Origin: Neobacillus niacini
GTDB lineage: Bacteria > Bacillota > Bacilli > Bacillales > Cytobacillaceae
Length of the DNA stretch: 64,000 nt
Assembly (NCBI RefSeq): GCF_030817595.1
Contig: NZ_JAUSZN010000001.1
Span: 380,001-444,000 of the forward strand
Direction: 5' to 3'
Position 1 is the stretch's first letter; the number at the start of each line of letters is the position of its first letter. The position numbers were made by a program, and so were the translations under genes. This document shows, piece by piece, positions 1-8,561 of this stretch. The notes below the pieces were generated by a model. That model was not told the DNA's origin, ran no database searches, and saw only the letters and a program-made list of their open reading frames with translations.

Positions 1-1443
<1,443 letters not shown>

Positions 1444-1497
1444 TAATTACTTAATGTTCCTCAATAAAATTAAGATGTTATAGGGGAGTTATTGAAA

Positions 1498-1764
1498 ATG
1501 GTAGAAAAAACATTTAAAGTAACATCAGAAACAGGAATTCACGCTCGTCCAGCAACGGTATTAGTACAATCAGCAAATAAATATAATGCAGATGTAAACT
1601 TAGAGTATAGCGGTAAAATAGTTAATCTAAAGTCTATTATGGGTGTTATGTCTTTAGGTATCCCTGAAGGGTCTCATATAAAAATTATTACTACTGGAGC
1701 AGATGAAGAACTAGCACTTATAGGAATTGAAGAAACATTAATAAGTGAGGGTCTAGGAGAATGA
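1498..1764 (+). CDS. ptsH: HPr phosphocarrier protein of the PTS
   Basis: This 88-residue protein has exactly the length of B. subtilis HPr. It carries the phosphorylation site GIHARPA with His15 and the regulatory site NLKSIMG with Ser46, and ends in SEGLGE like the B. subtilis protein. A TTG lies six bases earlier, but the ribosome binding site AGGGGAG at 1482 is well spaced for the ATG at 1498, which also restores the family length. HPr passes phosphate from enzyme I to sugar-specific EIIA proteins and, phosphorylated at Ser46, is a CcpA cofactor. No ptsI follows, so this is probably a paralogue outside the main ptsHI operon and may serve the upstream phospho-glucosidase system. Confidence 0.93.
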   Translation: MVEKTFKVTSETGIHARPATVLVQSANKYNADVNLEYSGKIVNLKSIMGVMSLGIPEGSHIKIITTGADEELALIGIEETLISEGLGE

Positions 1765-1769
1765 TAAAT

Positions 1770-1862
1770 TACACGCTGCCCAGCAACCATTTTGGTACAG
1801 TCTGCTAGCAAATTATGCAGAGGTAAAGCTAATATATTATGGGAGTCGGTCATGTGGAATCA
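1770..1862 (+). pseudogene. Decayed fragment of a second HPr gene
   Basis: Just after the HPr stop, the DNA again resembles codons 15 to about 40 of HPr: bases from 1773 read HA-PATILVQSASK across a one-base frame break, followed by a weak match to the LEYSGK region. No start codon or open frame survives. It looks like the remnant of a tandem HPr duplication. Beyond about 1862 similarity fades and I see nothing clear up to the next small gene. Confidence 0.5.
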
Positions 1863-2017
1863 AATATGACGATGAAATTATTATAAATGGATACGATAAA
1901 TACAAGCATTGGAGCATCTGCAATAGACCTTAGTGAAAGAATCTCTTACTGAGTAATCTAAATAATAATAGGAGAAAAAATATTAAAGCAATAGTAAGTA
2001 ATGAGGTGAATCATATT

Positions 2018-2155
2018 ATGCATCAACTTAGCGTAGATGAGTTACTCAAGTTATTAAGAGATGCCATTAAGTTTAATCTAAAAACGGATTTTATTATGCT
2101 TATATCTGAAGAGTTAAACAATCGATTAATAACTAATATTGATAATAAAAAATAG
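2018..2155 (+). CDS. sda: Sda-like sporulation histidine kinase inhibitor
   Basis: A 45-codon gene with a good ribosome binding site (GAGGTGAA at 2003). The product starts MHQLSVDELLKLL and contains NLKTDFIMLISEELNNR. This aligns along its length with B. subtilis Sda (46 residues) in the pattern LS-DELL, an Ala/Asn-Leu pair, DFI-LI and E-x5-R, the helical hairpin. Sda binds the dimerisation domain of KinA and blocks sporulation when DNA replication is disturbed. In B. subtilis sda is controlled by DnaA boxes; I did not find a clear DnaA box here. It could be the main Sda or an extra family member. Confidence 0.72.
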   Translation: MHQLSVDELLKLLRDAIKFNLKTDFIMLISEELNNRLITNIDNKK

Positions 2156-2667
2156 ATTGTTATGATAATATTCTTTACCTTCTCCATTCGAAATAGTCTA
2201 AGCAAGTGGAATATGAACATCTACACCTATGAAATATGTAAGAAATGCAATAAAACCTTGTATATTTTCGGTTTAATACAGTCTTCATAACTGCTTGTGA
2301 CCTGCGTGCCCAGGTCTTGTGTGATCGATTTCCATGCAGACACGCCAAACCGGTAATATTATGGGTTATAGCGAATTCCTTACGCACAAAGACCAGAGGG
2401 CACTCGGCCTTTTTTCCTTTTGTGCTTATAATGAGGGTATCTAAGGTTTTTACCGCAATACCTGTATGGAATCCGTCAGGTGCTAATAGGCAAGAGTAAG
2501 GTACTTTTCTAAAGACAAGTTCTTAAAAATCGCAGTTTCATTTTACTGGCCGTGTTTTCTGACTTCTTATGATGTATGATAATAATAAAGATGGCAGATT
2601 TAGGGAGTAATCTAGTAGAATAGAAGAATGATACTAAACGTATGAATCGATGGATGGGGGGATACCA
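2156..2667. other. Gap without a recognisable gene
   Basis: No frame in this half kilobase combines a start, a ribosome binding site and a plausible protein. A stretch around 2290-2510 has protein-like composition on the minus strand but no recognisable family and internal stops. The last 30 bases carry the ribosome binding site of the next gene. Confidence 0.4.
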
Positions 2668-2913
2668 ATGAAAGAATTTGAAGAAATACAAGTAACAAAA
2701 AAAGTTCTGAAATCTATCACTTGCAACAAATGTGGGGAGTCTAAAGAAATAACTGACTTTGGCTTCGAACAAGATGAATTCCATTCTTTTAATTTATCTT
2801 TTGGATATGGATCGGGTTTTGATGAGGAGAAATGGAAATTTGATTTATGTGAAAGATGCCTAGTTGATTTCGTTAAAACGTTCAAATATGCTCCTACAAT
2901 TATTGAAATCTAG
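2668..2913 (+). CDS. Small protein with two CxxC pairs, unknown function
   Basis: The 81-residue product has an N-terminal CNKC and a C-terminal CERC pair, which could bind one zinc ion as a zinc ribbon, separated by about 45 residues rich in Phe, Gly and acidic residues. The ATG at 2668 follows the purine-rich GGGGGGAT; an in-frame ATG at 2650 is less well placed. I do not recognise the family. The gene stands alone and ends inside its own terminator hairpin. Confidence 0.7.
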   Translation: MKEFEEIQVTKKVLKSITCNKCGESKEITDFGFEQDEFHSFNLSFGYGSGFDEEKWKFDLCERCLVDFVKTFKYAPTIIEI

Positions 2914-2937
2914 CGATTAATCGCTAGATTTTTTATT
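2906..2937 (+). terminator. Rho-independent terminator overlapping the stop codon
   Basis: A perfect 13-base inverted repeat (2906-2918 and 2919-2931) is followed by a T-rich run. Its left arm contains the TAG stop of the CxxC-pair gene. Confidence 0.85.
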
Positions 2938-3167
2938 ATATATACATGTTTTGTTTAAATACGAATGATTGAGGAGACCCGAAGTGGAATATCCTCACCC
3001 CGAAATCATTCCCAAAGCAAGTTTGGACCAATCACCAGAATAATACAAGGATACTCACGAATGCAAGCTCCTATCATGATTTTTTGTTCTTTTTCTCTCG
3101 AATATTTTCAGCATAGCTTGGTCAAAATACCATTTGTTACTAATTATGATGAAATGGGGCCAGATTA

Positions 3168-3461
3168 ATGAAGGAAGTTTTACAACAGGTAAAAGAGGAA
3201 CTAGAAAAGGCTTATGATAATCCACAATCCAACAATTTAGACCAATGCCTTCTTCAGCTTCAGGCTGCACGAGAACAGTATGGTGATAAAGGTAATATGA
3301 TTGAGAACTGTATCACTGCAGTAACGCAAGCGAGAAATTCGATTGTGGCCTTGGAGAATGCAGGGGATGTATCTTCTGCCGCAGCCTTCGGTCAAGCGCA
3401 CAATGCTCTTCAAAATGCGATAGAGTCTTACTCTGGTACAGATGATAATCAGTATAGATGA
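3168..3461 (+). CDS. Small helical protein of unknown function
   Basis: The 97-residue product is rich in Gln, Glu, Ala and Leu with heptad-like spacing (LQQVKEELEKAYDNP, then CLLQLQAAREQYG), so it should be mostly alpha-helical and soluble. It has no signal peptide or catalytic motif that I recognise. The upstream GGGG at 3156 is a weak ribosome binding site. It is a single gene closed by the hairpin at 3465. Confidence 0.65.
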   Translation: MKEVLQQVKEELEKAYDNPQSNNLDQCLLQLQAAREQYGDKGNMIENCITAVTQARNSIVALENAGDVSSAAAFGQAHNALQNAIESYSGTDDNQYR

Positions 3462-3464
3462 GGA

Positions 3465-3499
3465 TGTCCAAAAGCATTGCTTTTGGACATTGATTTTTA
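3465..3499 (+). terminator. Rho-independent terminator
   Basis: Inverted repeat TGTCCAAAAG / CTTTTGGACA with a five-base loop, followed by TTGATTTTTA, directly after the stop at 3461. Confidence 0.8.
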
Positions 3500-3604
3500 A
3501 TCATTTCCGGTAGGGAATAGAAGTTCCTGTGGTGTAGCTAACCTATAAAAAATAATACGTACGAATGTATCATGCAATTCTTGATAAAGCATCTTCGTGT
3601 TTTA

Positions 3605-3736
3605 TTAATCGAACAATTTCTCTACAGCTCCGGTACCCATTCTAACGAGTGCATCTACTGTGTTGGCACCATTGTGAGGAGTCCCAATGAAATTATCACA
3701 CGTTAATAATGGGTGATCCTTAGAAATAGGTTCCTG
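3605..3736 (-). pseudogene. C-terminal remnant of a D-2-hydroxyacid dehydrogenase
   Basis: On the minus strand 43 codons read QEPISKDHPLL, then DNFIGTPHNGA, RMGTGAVEKLFD and a stop. This is the pattern of the C-terminal end of D-isomer 2-hydroxyacid dehydrogenases (EPI-x5-PLL-x-LDN-x4-PH-x-GA), including the position of the catalytic His (TPH). An in-frame stop lies directly upstream and the rest of the gene is absent. The other bases between 3500 and 3816 hold nothing else I can name. Confidence 0.6.
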
Positions 3737-3816
3737 TTACAACTGGTTTCAACTGACATGATTGTCTTTCCACTCATATAAATTTAAAAAGACAATTTCT
3801 AGTCTGCTCTGATTCT

Positions 3817-4578
3817 TTAAAATGAATATGATTCTCCGTCATCAGGTACTAAAACATTCGAGGAGATTCCTTTTTCATTAATAAAGCTTTTTAATTCTTC
3901 TTTTGATAATGTCCAATGATTGACAGCTTCCATATGGACAGAAATGATTTTTGCATCTGGAGCAGCTTTATAAACTTCATAAATGTCATCTTTCCCCATA
4001 ATTAGAGAACCACCTTCAGAGAGTTGTACATCCCCGCCGTTGACAACAATGATTTCTGGTTTGTGTGTTTCAATTACTTCCTGAACAGCTTCATACCAAA
4101 CAGTATCTCCAGCTACATATAAAGTTTTCTCATTTGAGTGTTTGAAGACAACGCCGCACACTGGACCAGTAGCTGTTAGGATTTCGCCTCTGCCATGCTC
4201 TCCTTTTGTTTTTATTAATTTGATCCCTTCAAAGACTGTATGCTCTTGTAAAACCTCTACATTTTGGAAGCCTGCATTTCGAATTTCAGTCGCATCTTCT
4301 TCATTTTGGGAAAATATTTTAATCTCTTTAGGCAGCGCTTCTTTAGCAGCATCATCCCAATGGTCATAATGTAGATGAGTGACAATAACAGCATCAACAT
4401 TATAAATGATATCGTCAATGGATATTGGTAAACTAACTAAAGGATTATTTGAGTTGTTTTGTCTTAATGAAGGGAAAGGCGGGTAAGTCCCTTTTTCTGA
4501 TAACATTGGATCGATTAAAAACTTCTTTCCTGCATATTCAACGACAATTGTTGCATTACGAATTTGATGTATATTCAT
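3817..4578 (-). CDS. MBL-fold metallo-hydrolase
   Basis: This 253-residue protein shows the metallo-beta-lactamase fold signature THLHYDHWD (about residues 66-74), preceded by the strand FLIDPML and followed by the metal-binding positions EHGRG, VAGDTVW and a C-terminal SVHMEAVNHW. The layout is that of the UlaG/YtkL-like Zn-dependent hydrolases; the substrate cannot be told. A ribosome binding site AAGGAG precedes the ATG. It is transcribed divergently from an Lrp-type regulator that probably controls it. Confidence 0.88.
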   Translation of the reverse strand: MNIHQIRNATIVVEYAGKKFLIDPMLSEKGTYPPFPSLRQNNSNNPLVSLPISIDDIIYNVDAVIVTHLHYDHWDDAAKEALPKEIKIFSQNEEDATEIRNAGFQNVEVLQEHTVFEGIKLIKTKGEHGRGEILTATGPVCGVVFKHSNEKTLYVAGDTVWYEAVQEVIETHKPEIIVVNGGDVQLSEGGSLIMGKDDIYEVYKAAPDAKIISVHMEAVNHWTLSKEELKSFINEKGISSNVLVPDDGESYSF

Positions 4579-4622
4579 ATTTATTAACTCCTTTATCTTT
4601 TGAAATTTCCTCTGAACAATGT

Positions 4623-4636
4623 ATAGTCTAAACTAT
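4623..4636. promoter_or_regulatory. Inverted repeat between divergent genes, candidate operator
   Basis: ATAGT-CTAA-ACTAT lies between the MBL-fold hydrolase and the Lrp-type regulator. Short dyads of this sort are typical of Lrp/AsnC sites; that this regulator binds here is inference. Confidence 0.35.
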
Positions 4637-4709
4637 GACACATGACGGATACATAGATTAAGTAAAGTCTTCTGGCGGTTTGACTTTATTTATGAAAGGA
4701 GTTAAATAA

Positions 4710-5120
4710 ATGTTAGATAACACAGATATGAATATCTTGAAGGAACTAACTAAGAACAGTCGGATTACAATGAAAGAGTTGGGAGAAAAAATCCATTTGA
4801 CTGGACCGGCTACTTCAGCTAGAGTGGCGAAATTAGAGGACAATGGGGTTATTGAGGGGTACACCATTAAAGTGAATCAAGAAAAAATGGGGTGTCTTGT
4901 TCACGCAATTATACATATTTATACGAAAAACACGAATCATCAACCTTATCTGTCGTTTATAAAAGAACAGGATCAATTCGTCATAAACAACTACAAAGTC
5001 AGTGGAGATAGTTGTTATCTTCTCGAATGCAAATTCCCAGGCAATGAAATATTAAATGAATTCGTGACAGGTTTGAGCAATTTGGTGAACTACAAATTAT
5101 CCATTGTTATTAACAAATAA
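4710..5120 (+). CDS. Lrp/AsnC family transcriptional regulator
   Basis: The 136-residue product starts MLDNTDMNILKELTKNSR, with the usual Lrp winged helix-turn-helix in the first 60 residues (MKELGEKIHLTGPATSARV is the recognition part) and a C-terminal RAM-like ligand and oligomer domain. It is close in layout to B. subtilis LrpC. The ribosome binding site GAAAGGAG is well placed. The divergent MBL-fold hydrolase is the likely target. Confidence 0.88.
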   Translation: MLDNTDMNILKELTKNSRITMKELGEKIHLTGPATSARVAKLEDNGVIEGYTIKVNQEKMGCLVHAIIHIYTKNTNHQPYLSFIKEQDQFVINNYKVSGDSCYLLECKFPGNEILNEFVTGLSNLVNYKLSIVINK

Positions 5121-5202
5121 TACATTAATAAACATGCGATAGTGTGAAGGAATACACATAAACAAACGGATACTTTTGTCGAATAACTAAACAACTAATT
5201 TA

Positions 5203-5372
5203 TTGACTTGTCAAAAATATAAAATAAATTAAGGTTAAAAAATTAGGTAACCAAGACGGCGAGACAAGCTAGCGGCAGCTTGCTAAAAGTCCCTAACCAC
5301 ATTTCGAAGGTGATTTGTATTTTAAATTAAACTTTCTACTAAGTGTATCCTGTTAGAGGGTACACTTTTTAC
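5203..5372 (+). ncRNA. Candidate small transcript with promoter, stem-loop and terminator
   Basis: In the 637-base gap between the Lrp gene and the efflux pump, TTGACT (5203) and TAAATT (5225) are spaced by 16 bases. They are followed by a compact stem-loop (CAAGCT / AGCTTG, 5265-5282) and then a terminator-like hairpin at 5341-5370 (AAGTGTATCC / GGGTACACTT plus T run). No convincing reading frame lies inside. It could also be a degenerate gene remnant. The remaining 385 bases to the pump gene are AT-rich with nothing further that I can support. Confidence 0.3.
5341..5372 (+). terminator. Rho-independent terminator
   Basis: AAGTGTATCC pairs with GGGTACACTT with one bulge, followed by a run of T. 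It ends either the Lrp transcript or the candidate small RNA. Confidence 0.65.
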
Positions 5373-5757
5373 TTATGGAATTATGCTCCATTCCCTATAT
5401 AGATATGTAAAATGAGATAAATACTGTTAGGTTATGATTTTCTTGTATCCTTTCTGAAAAAATAAGATGTATTTTACATGGTTTGTTCACTGTACATTTT
5501 TTTATGTTTGCTTAAAAACTTTAAAAATAAAGTGAAAACGTAGAATAACTTTATTTTCCCTATGTATTAATTGGTTAAGAAAGTATAAATTTATATGCAT
5601 GCAATTCGGGACTTTTCAATGTAGATATGTTTTATGGATATGCTCGATTCTCACGGAAACGATGAAAAACGGCTGAAGGATAAATTTAGAAGCCTCTAGG
5701 ACAGTATTTTGGAGAGGTATTTAACATCAATATTTATACAGGAAGAGGTGATTAAAC

Positions 5758-6960
5758 ATGAAGAAAACAATTAAAGAACAAAAATTGGTATTAATTATTC
5801 TACTAAGTAATTTATTCATTGCATATCTAGGTATTGGTCTCATCGTCCCCGTTATGCCGTCCTTTATGAATATCATGCATTTATCGGGAAAAACGATGGG
5901 CTATCTTGTCGCCGTACATGCTGTGGCACAACTACTTATATCACCGCTCGCAGGACGATGGGTTGACCGTTATGGCAGAAAGAAAATCATCATAATCGGC
6001 TTGTTTCTTTTTGGTGTTTCAGAACTTATCTTTGGTTTAGGCACGAATGTATCAGTGCTTTATATATCAAGGATTCTAGGGGGAATTAGTGCCGCCTTTA
6101 TTATGCCAGGTGTTACTGCATATGTTGCAGATATTACGTCTGTTAAGGAACGGTCAAAAGCGATAGGCTATATTTCTGCCGCCATTAGTACAGGCTTTAT
6201 TATCGGACCTGCTATCGGCGGCTTTATTGCAGAATACGGTATACGTATGCCCTTCTTCTTTGCTGCAGGCATTGCCTTTTTAGCATGCATTTCGTCAATA
6301 TTTATTTTAAAAGAGCCGCTAACAAAGGAAATGCTTGCAGAAATTTCTGCTAATACAAAGCAAACAAACCTTATAGTCGATTTCAAAAGATCACTTAATC
6401 CACGTTACTTTACTGCTTTAATCATTGTATTTGTACTTGCTTTCGGATTATCAGCATATGAAACAGTTTTCAGCCTATTTTCCGATCATAAATTTGGCTT
6501 CATGCCGAAGGAGATTGCAACTATTATTACAATCAGCTCAATCTTCGGAGTTGTTATTCAAGTATTTATGTTTGGAAAAATGGTAGATATACTTGGTGAA
6601 AAAAAACTAATCCAAATATTGTTAATTATAGGTGCAATATTGGCAGTGGCGTCTACTGTAATTTCTAGCTTTTTGGCAGTGCTGGCGGTAACTTGCTTCA
6701 TCTTCCTCGCATTTGACTTGCTTCGCCCGGCATTGACGACTTTTTTATCAAAAGCTGCCGAGAAAGAGCAAGGATTTGTTGCTGGAATGAACTCAACCTA
6801 TACGAGCTTAGGTAATATCGGTGGGCCAGCGATGGGTGGAATATTATTTGACGTAAACATCCACTATCCTTATCTTTCCGCTGCTCTTATTATGGTCATT
6901 GGATTCGGTATTACAGTTATGTGGAAAGAAAACCAAATGGGAGAAAGCTTAGCGAAATAA
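5758..6960 (+). CDS. bmr: Multidrug efflux MFS transporter, Bmr/NorA type
   Basis: This 400-residue inner-membrane protein should have 12 membrane segments. It shows MFS motif A (GRWVDRYGRKK after segment 2) and the drug/H+ antiporter motif C in segment 5 (GFIIGPAIGG), plus NLFIAYLGIGL in segment 1 and DLLRPALTT late, all characteristic of the Bmr/Blt/NorA group that exports fluoroquinolones, dyes and cationic drugs using the proton gradient. The AGGAGGTGAT upstream is a strong ribosome binding site. No BmrR-like regulator is next to it. Bmr, Blt and NorA cannot be told apart by eye. Confidence 0.88.
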   Translation: MKKTIKEQKLVLIILLSNLFIAYLGIGLIVPVMPSFMNIMHLSGKTMGYLVAVHAVAQLLISPLAGRWVDRYGRKKIIIIGLFLFGVSELIFGLGTNVSVLYISRILGGISAAFIMPGVTAYVADITSVKERSKAIGYISAAISTGFIIGPAIGGFIAEYGIRMPFFFAAGIAFLACISSIFILKEPLTKEMLAEISANTKQTNLIVDFKRSLNPRYFTALIIVFVLAFGLSAYETVFSLFSDHKFGFMPKEIATIITISSIFGVVIQVFMFGKMVDILGEKKLIQILLIIGAILAVASTVISSFLAVLAVTCFIFLAFDLLRPALTTFLSKAAEKEQGFVAGMNSTYTSLGNIGGPAMGGILFDVNIHYPYLSAALIMVIGFGITVMWKENQMGESLAK

Positions 6961-7391
6961 TTAGAAAAGCACGAGGCACCTTTGTAACAATAAAAGGCAT
7001 AGATTGGTGGTCATTCCCGTGATGGCTTTGCTTTTGTTTTTTGTTCAGTGACTGATCCTATCTAAGGGTTAAAAGAAATAAAGAGAGTGTTATAGCCTGG
7101 TGGGAAGTATTATGAGAGAACTGATTCTATAATAAGTAAAAAATATATCCGAATACCCGACGTGCTCCTTAATTTATAATTTAAAACTGATCTTTTGTAT
7201 AGAAATGGCGGACGATGAGTGAATTTTAATTAGGTTAAATAGGCTGACTCTAATACTTTATGCAATCAATCAGACTCTCCGATGAGTCTTTTTTTCTTTT
7301 CTTTAATCGAGTGAACGGTTAATTTATTTAATTTGCAAATTAACTTATTAAATAAAAATACAATTTATTATAAATATTGTTAAGTTTTTGT
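6961..7391. other. Intergenic stretch without a gene
   Basis: About 430 bases without a supported reading frame. It holds the hairpin at 7272 and very AT-rich DNA leading to the promoter at 7392. Confidence 0.5.
7272..7297 (+). terminator. Rho-independent terminator
   Basis: AGACTC / GAGTCT with a six-base loop followed by seven T. It lies more than 300 bases after the efflux gene, so the transcript it ends is unclear. Confidence 0.65.
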
Positions 7392-7419
7392 TTGAAAATT
7401 AAAAGTTATGTTGTATGAT
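7392..7419 (+). promoter_or_regulatory. SigA-type promoter of the DUF2089 operon
   Basis: TTGAAA at 7392 and TATGAT at 7414, spaced by 16 bases, about 30 bases before the start codon at 7448. Confidence 0.55.
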
Positions 7420-7447
7420 ATGATTAAATCAAAGAAAGGAGAACGGT

Positions 7448-7819
7448 ATGGCGTATCCTTTACTCACTAGTTGTCCTGTTTGCAGCAAGACGCTTAAAAT
7501 TACTAAACTGCAGTGTAACCATTGTCAGACAACGGTAGAAAATGAATTTGAAGTTTCAAGACTGGCGGCTCTCGGTCAGGAACAGCTGCATTTTATTGAA
7601 ATTTTTCTTAAATGCCGTGGAAATATCAAAGAGGTCGAGAAGGAGCTCGGCATTTCCTATCCGACTGTCAGAGGGAAATTAGATGAAATTATCTCTGCTC
7701 TGGGATATTCCACTCAAAAGAAACCGGAAGTGGATAAGAAAAAAATTGTCACGTTATTGGAAAAAGGTGAAATTACCGCAGAGAAAGCCATTCAATTATT
7801 AAAAGAGGGGGAAGAATAA
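7448..7819 (+). CDS. DUF2089 family protein, zinc ribbon plus helix-turn-helix
   Basis: The 123-residue product opens with a four-cysteine zinc ribbon (CPVC and CNHC, residues 9-26). A helix-turn-helix region with KELGISYPTVRGKLDEI follows, then a C-terminal helical pair ending in EKAIQLLKEGEE that resembles the short SHOCT-like segment. This is the DUF2089 layout, usually read as a small transcription regulator. The gene starts a three-gene operon; its stop overlaps the next start by one base (TAATG). Confidence 0.8.
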   Translation: MAYPLLTSCPVCSKTLKITKLQCNHCQTTVENEFEVSRLAALGQEQLHFIEIFLKCRGNIKEVEKELGISYPTVRGKLDEIISALGYSTQKKPEVDKKKIVTLLEKGEITAEKAIQLLKEGEE

Positions 7820-8208
7820 TGAAGGATGAAATTTCTAGAGTCTTAACGCTAGTGGAGGAAGGTAAGATTGATAAAGAAAAGGCAAGTGAATTAATTACGA
7901 TCTTACAAGGTAAAGATCAACCAGAGCTAGTGATAAGTAAAAAAGAAGCCCCATATGGAACTAAAATGCTAAAGATTCGTGTGACCTCCCAAGAAGGTGA
8001 TAATGTAAATGTAAATTTACCTATTAATCTGGTAAAGGCCGTTCTAAAAGTGGGTACCAATATTGCTGAAAAAATACCTGAGGCTGAAAAATATGTAAAA
8101 GATATTAACGTTGACCTGCTCATCGAAGCCATTGAAAACGAATTGGACGGAGAGATTGTTAACATCACTTCGGCCAATGGGGATAAAGTTTTTGTGGTGA
8201 TTGAGTAG
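7819..8208 (+). CDS. SHOCT-like domain protein
   Basis: The first 30 residues (ISRVLTLVEEGKIDKEKASELI) form the short helical-hairpin module shared with the end of the upstream DUF2089 protein and with YvlB-like proteins. The rest predicts beta strands (MLKIRVTSQEGDNVNVNLP) and ends in a compact alpha/beta part. No catalytic residues are seen. It is translationally coupled to the upstream gene and probably acts with it; the role is unknown. Confidence 0.7.
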   Translation: MKDEISRVLTLVEEGKIDKEKASELITILQGKDQPELVISKKEAPYGTKMLKIRVTSQEGDNVNVNLPINLVKAVLKVGTNIAEKIPEAEKYVKDINVDLLIEAIENELDGEIVNITSANGDKVFVVIE

Positions 8209-8211
8209 ATT

Positions 8212-8481
8212 ATGTTAAAGGTCAAGGTGAAGGCAAAGGATATACGATTCTCCATTCCTGTTCCCTATGGTGTTTTAAATATGGTTAGTTTGATTATTAC
8301 ATCAAAAAGGATTACTCGCTTAATAAATAAAGCAATTGAAAAGGATGGCAGCAAATTCATCTTCCCAGAAATTGAAAGAAAAGATTTGAAGCCGTTGCTG
8401 CAGGGATTATCCAAGTACAGTGGGGTGATCCTTGTTGATACGAAATTGAAGGATGGAACTGAGGTAGAAGTAAGGCTTTAA
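8212..8481 (+). CDS. Small protein, last gene of the DUF2089 operon
   Basis: An 89-residue product starting MLKVKVKAKDIRFSIPVPYG with alternating basic and hydrophobic residues, resembling a beta-rich domain of the neighbouring protein. It starts four bases after the upstream stop and so is in the same operon. No family is recognised. Confidence 0.65.
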   Translation: MLKVKVKAKDIRFSIPVPYGVLNMVSLIITSKRITRLINKAIEKDGSKFIFPEIERKDLKPLLQGLSKYSGVILVDTKLKDGTEVEVRL

Positions 8482-8499
8482 ATAATACTTCTAATGGAC

Positions 8500-8554
8500 A
8501 AAAAAAATGAGTGCAGGTTTTATAGGATTTATGATCCTATGAAACCTGCACTCA
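8500..8554 (-). terminator. Rho-independent terminator of the Bce-type operon
   Basis: A long hairpin (TGAGTGCAGGTTT with AAACCTGCACTCA, plus an inner TATAGGA / TCCTAT) is followed on the minus strand by seven T. It ends the permease transcript and also separates the convergent DUF2089 operon. Confidence 0.85.
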
Positions 8555-8561
8555 GTAGATC

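Noticed and set aside
2175..2499. Overlapping frames on both strands in the gap after the Sda-like gene
   Set aside because: No ribosome binding sites, Arg/Cys-rich or low-quality translations and no family likeness.
2965..3168. 67-codon frame before the small helical protein
   Set aside because: No binding site and a composition that does not look like a protein; its end merely touches the next gene's start.
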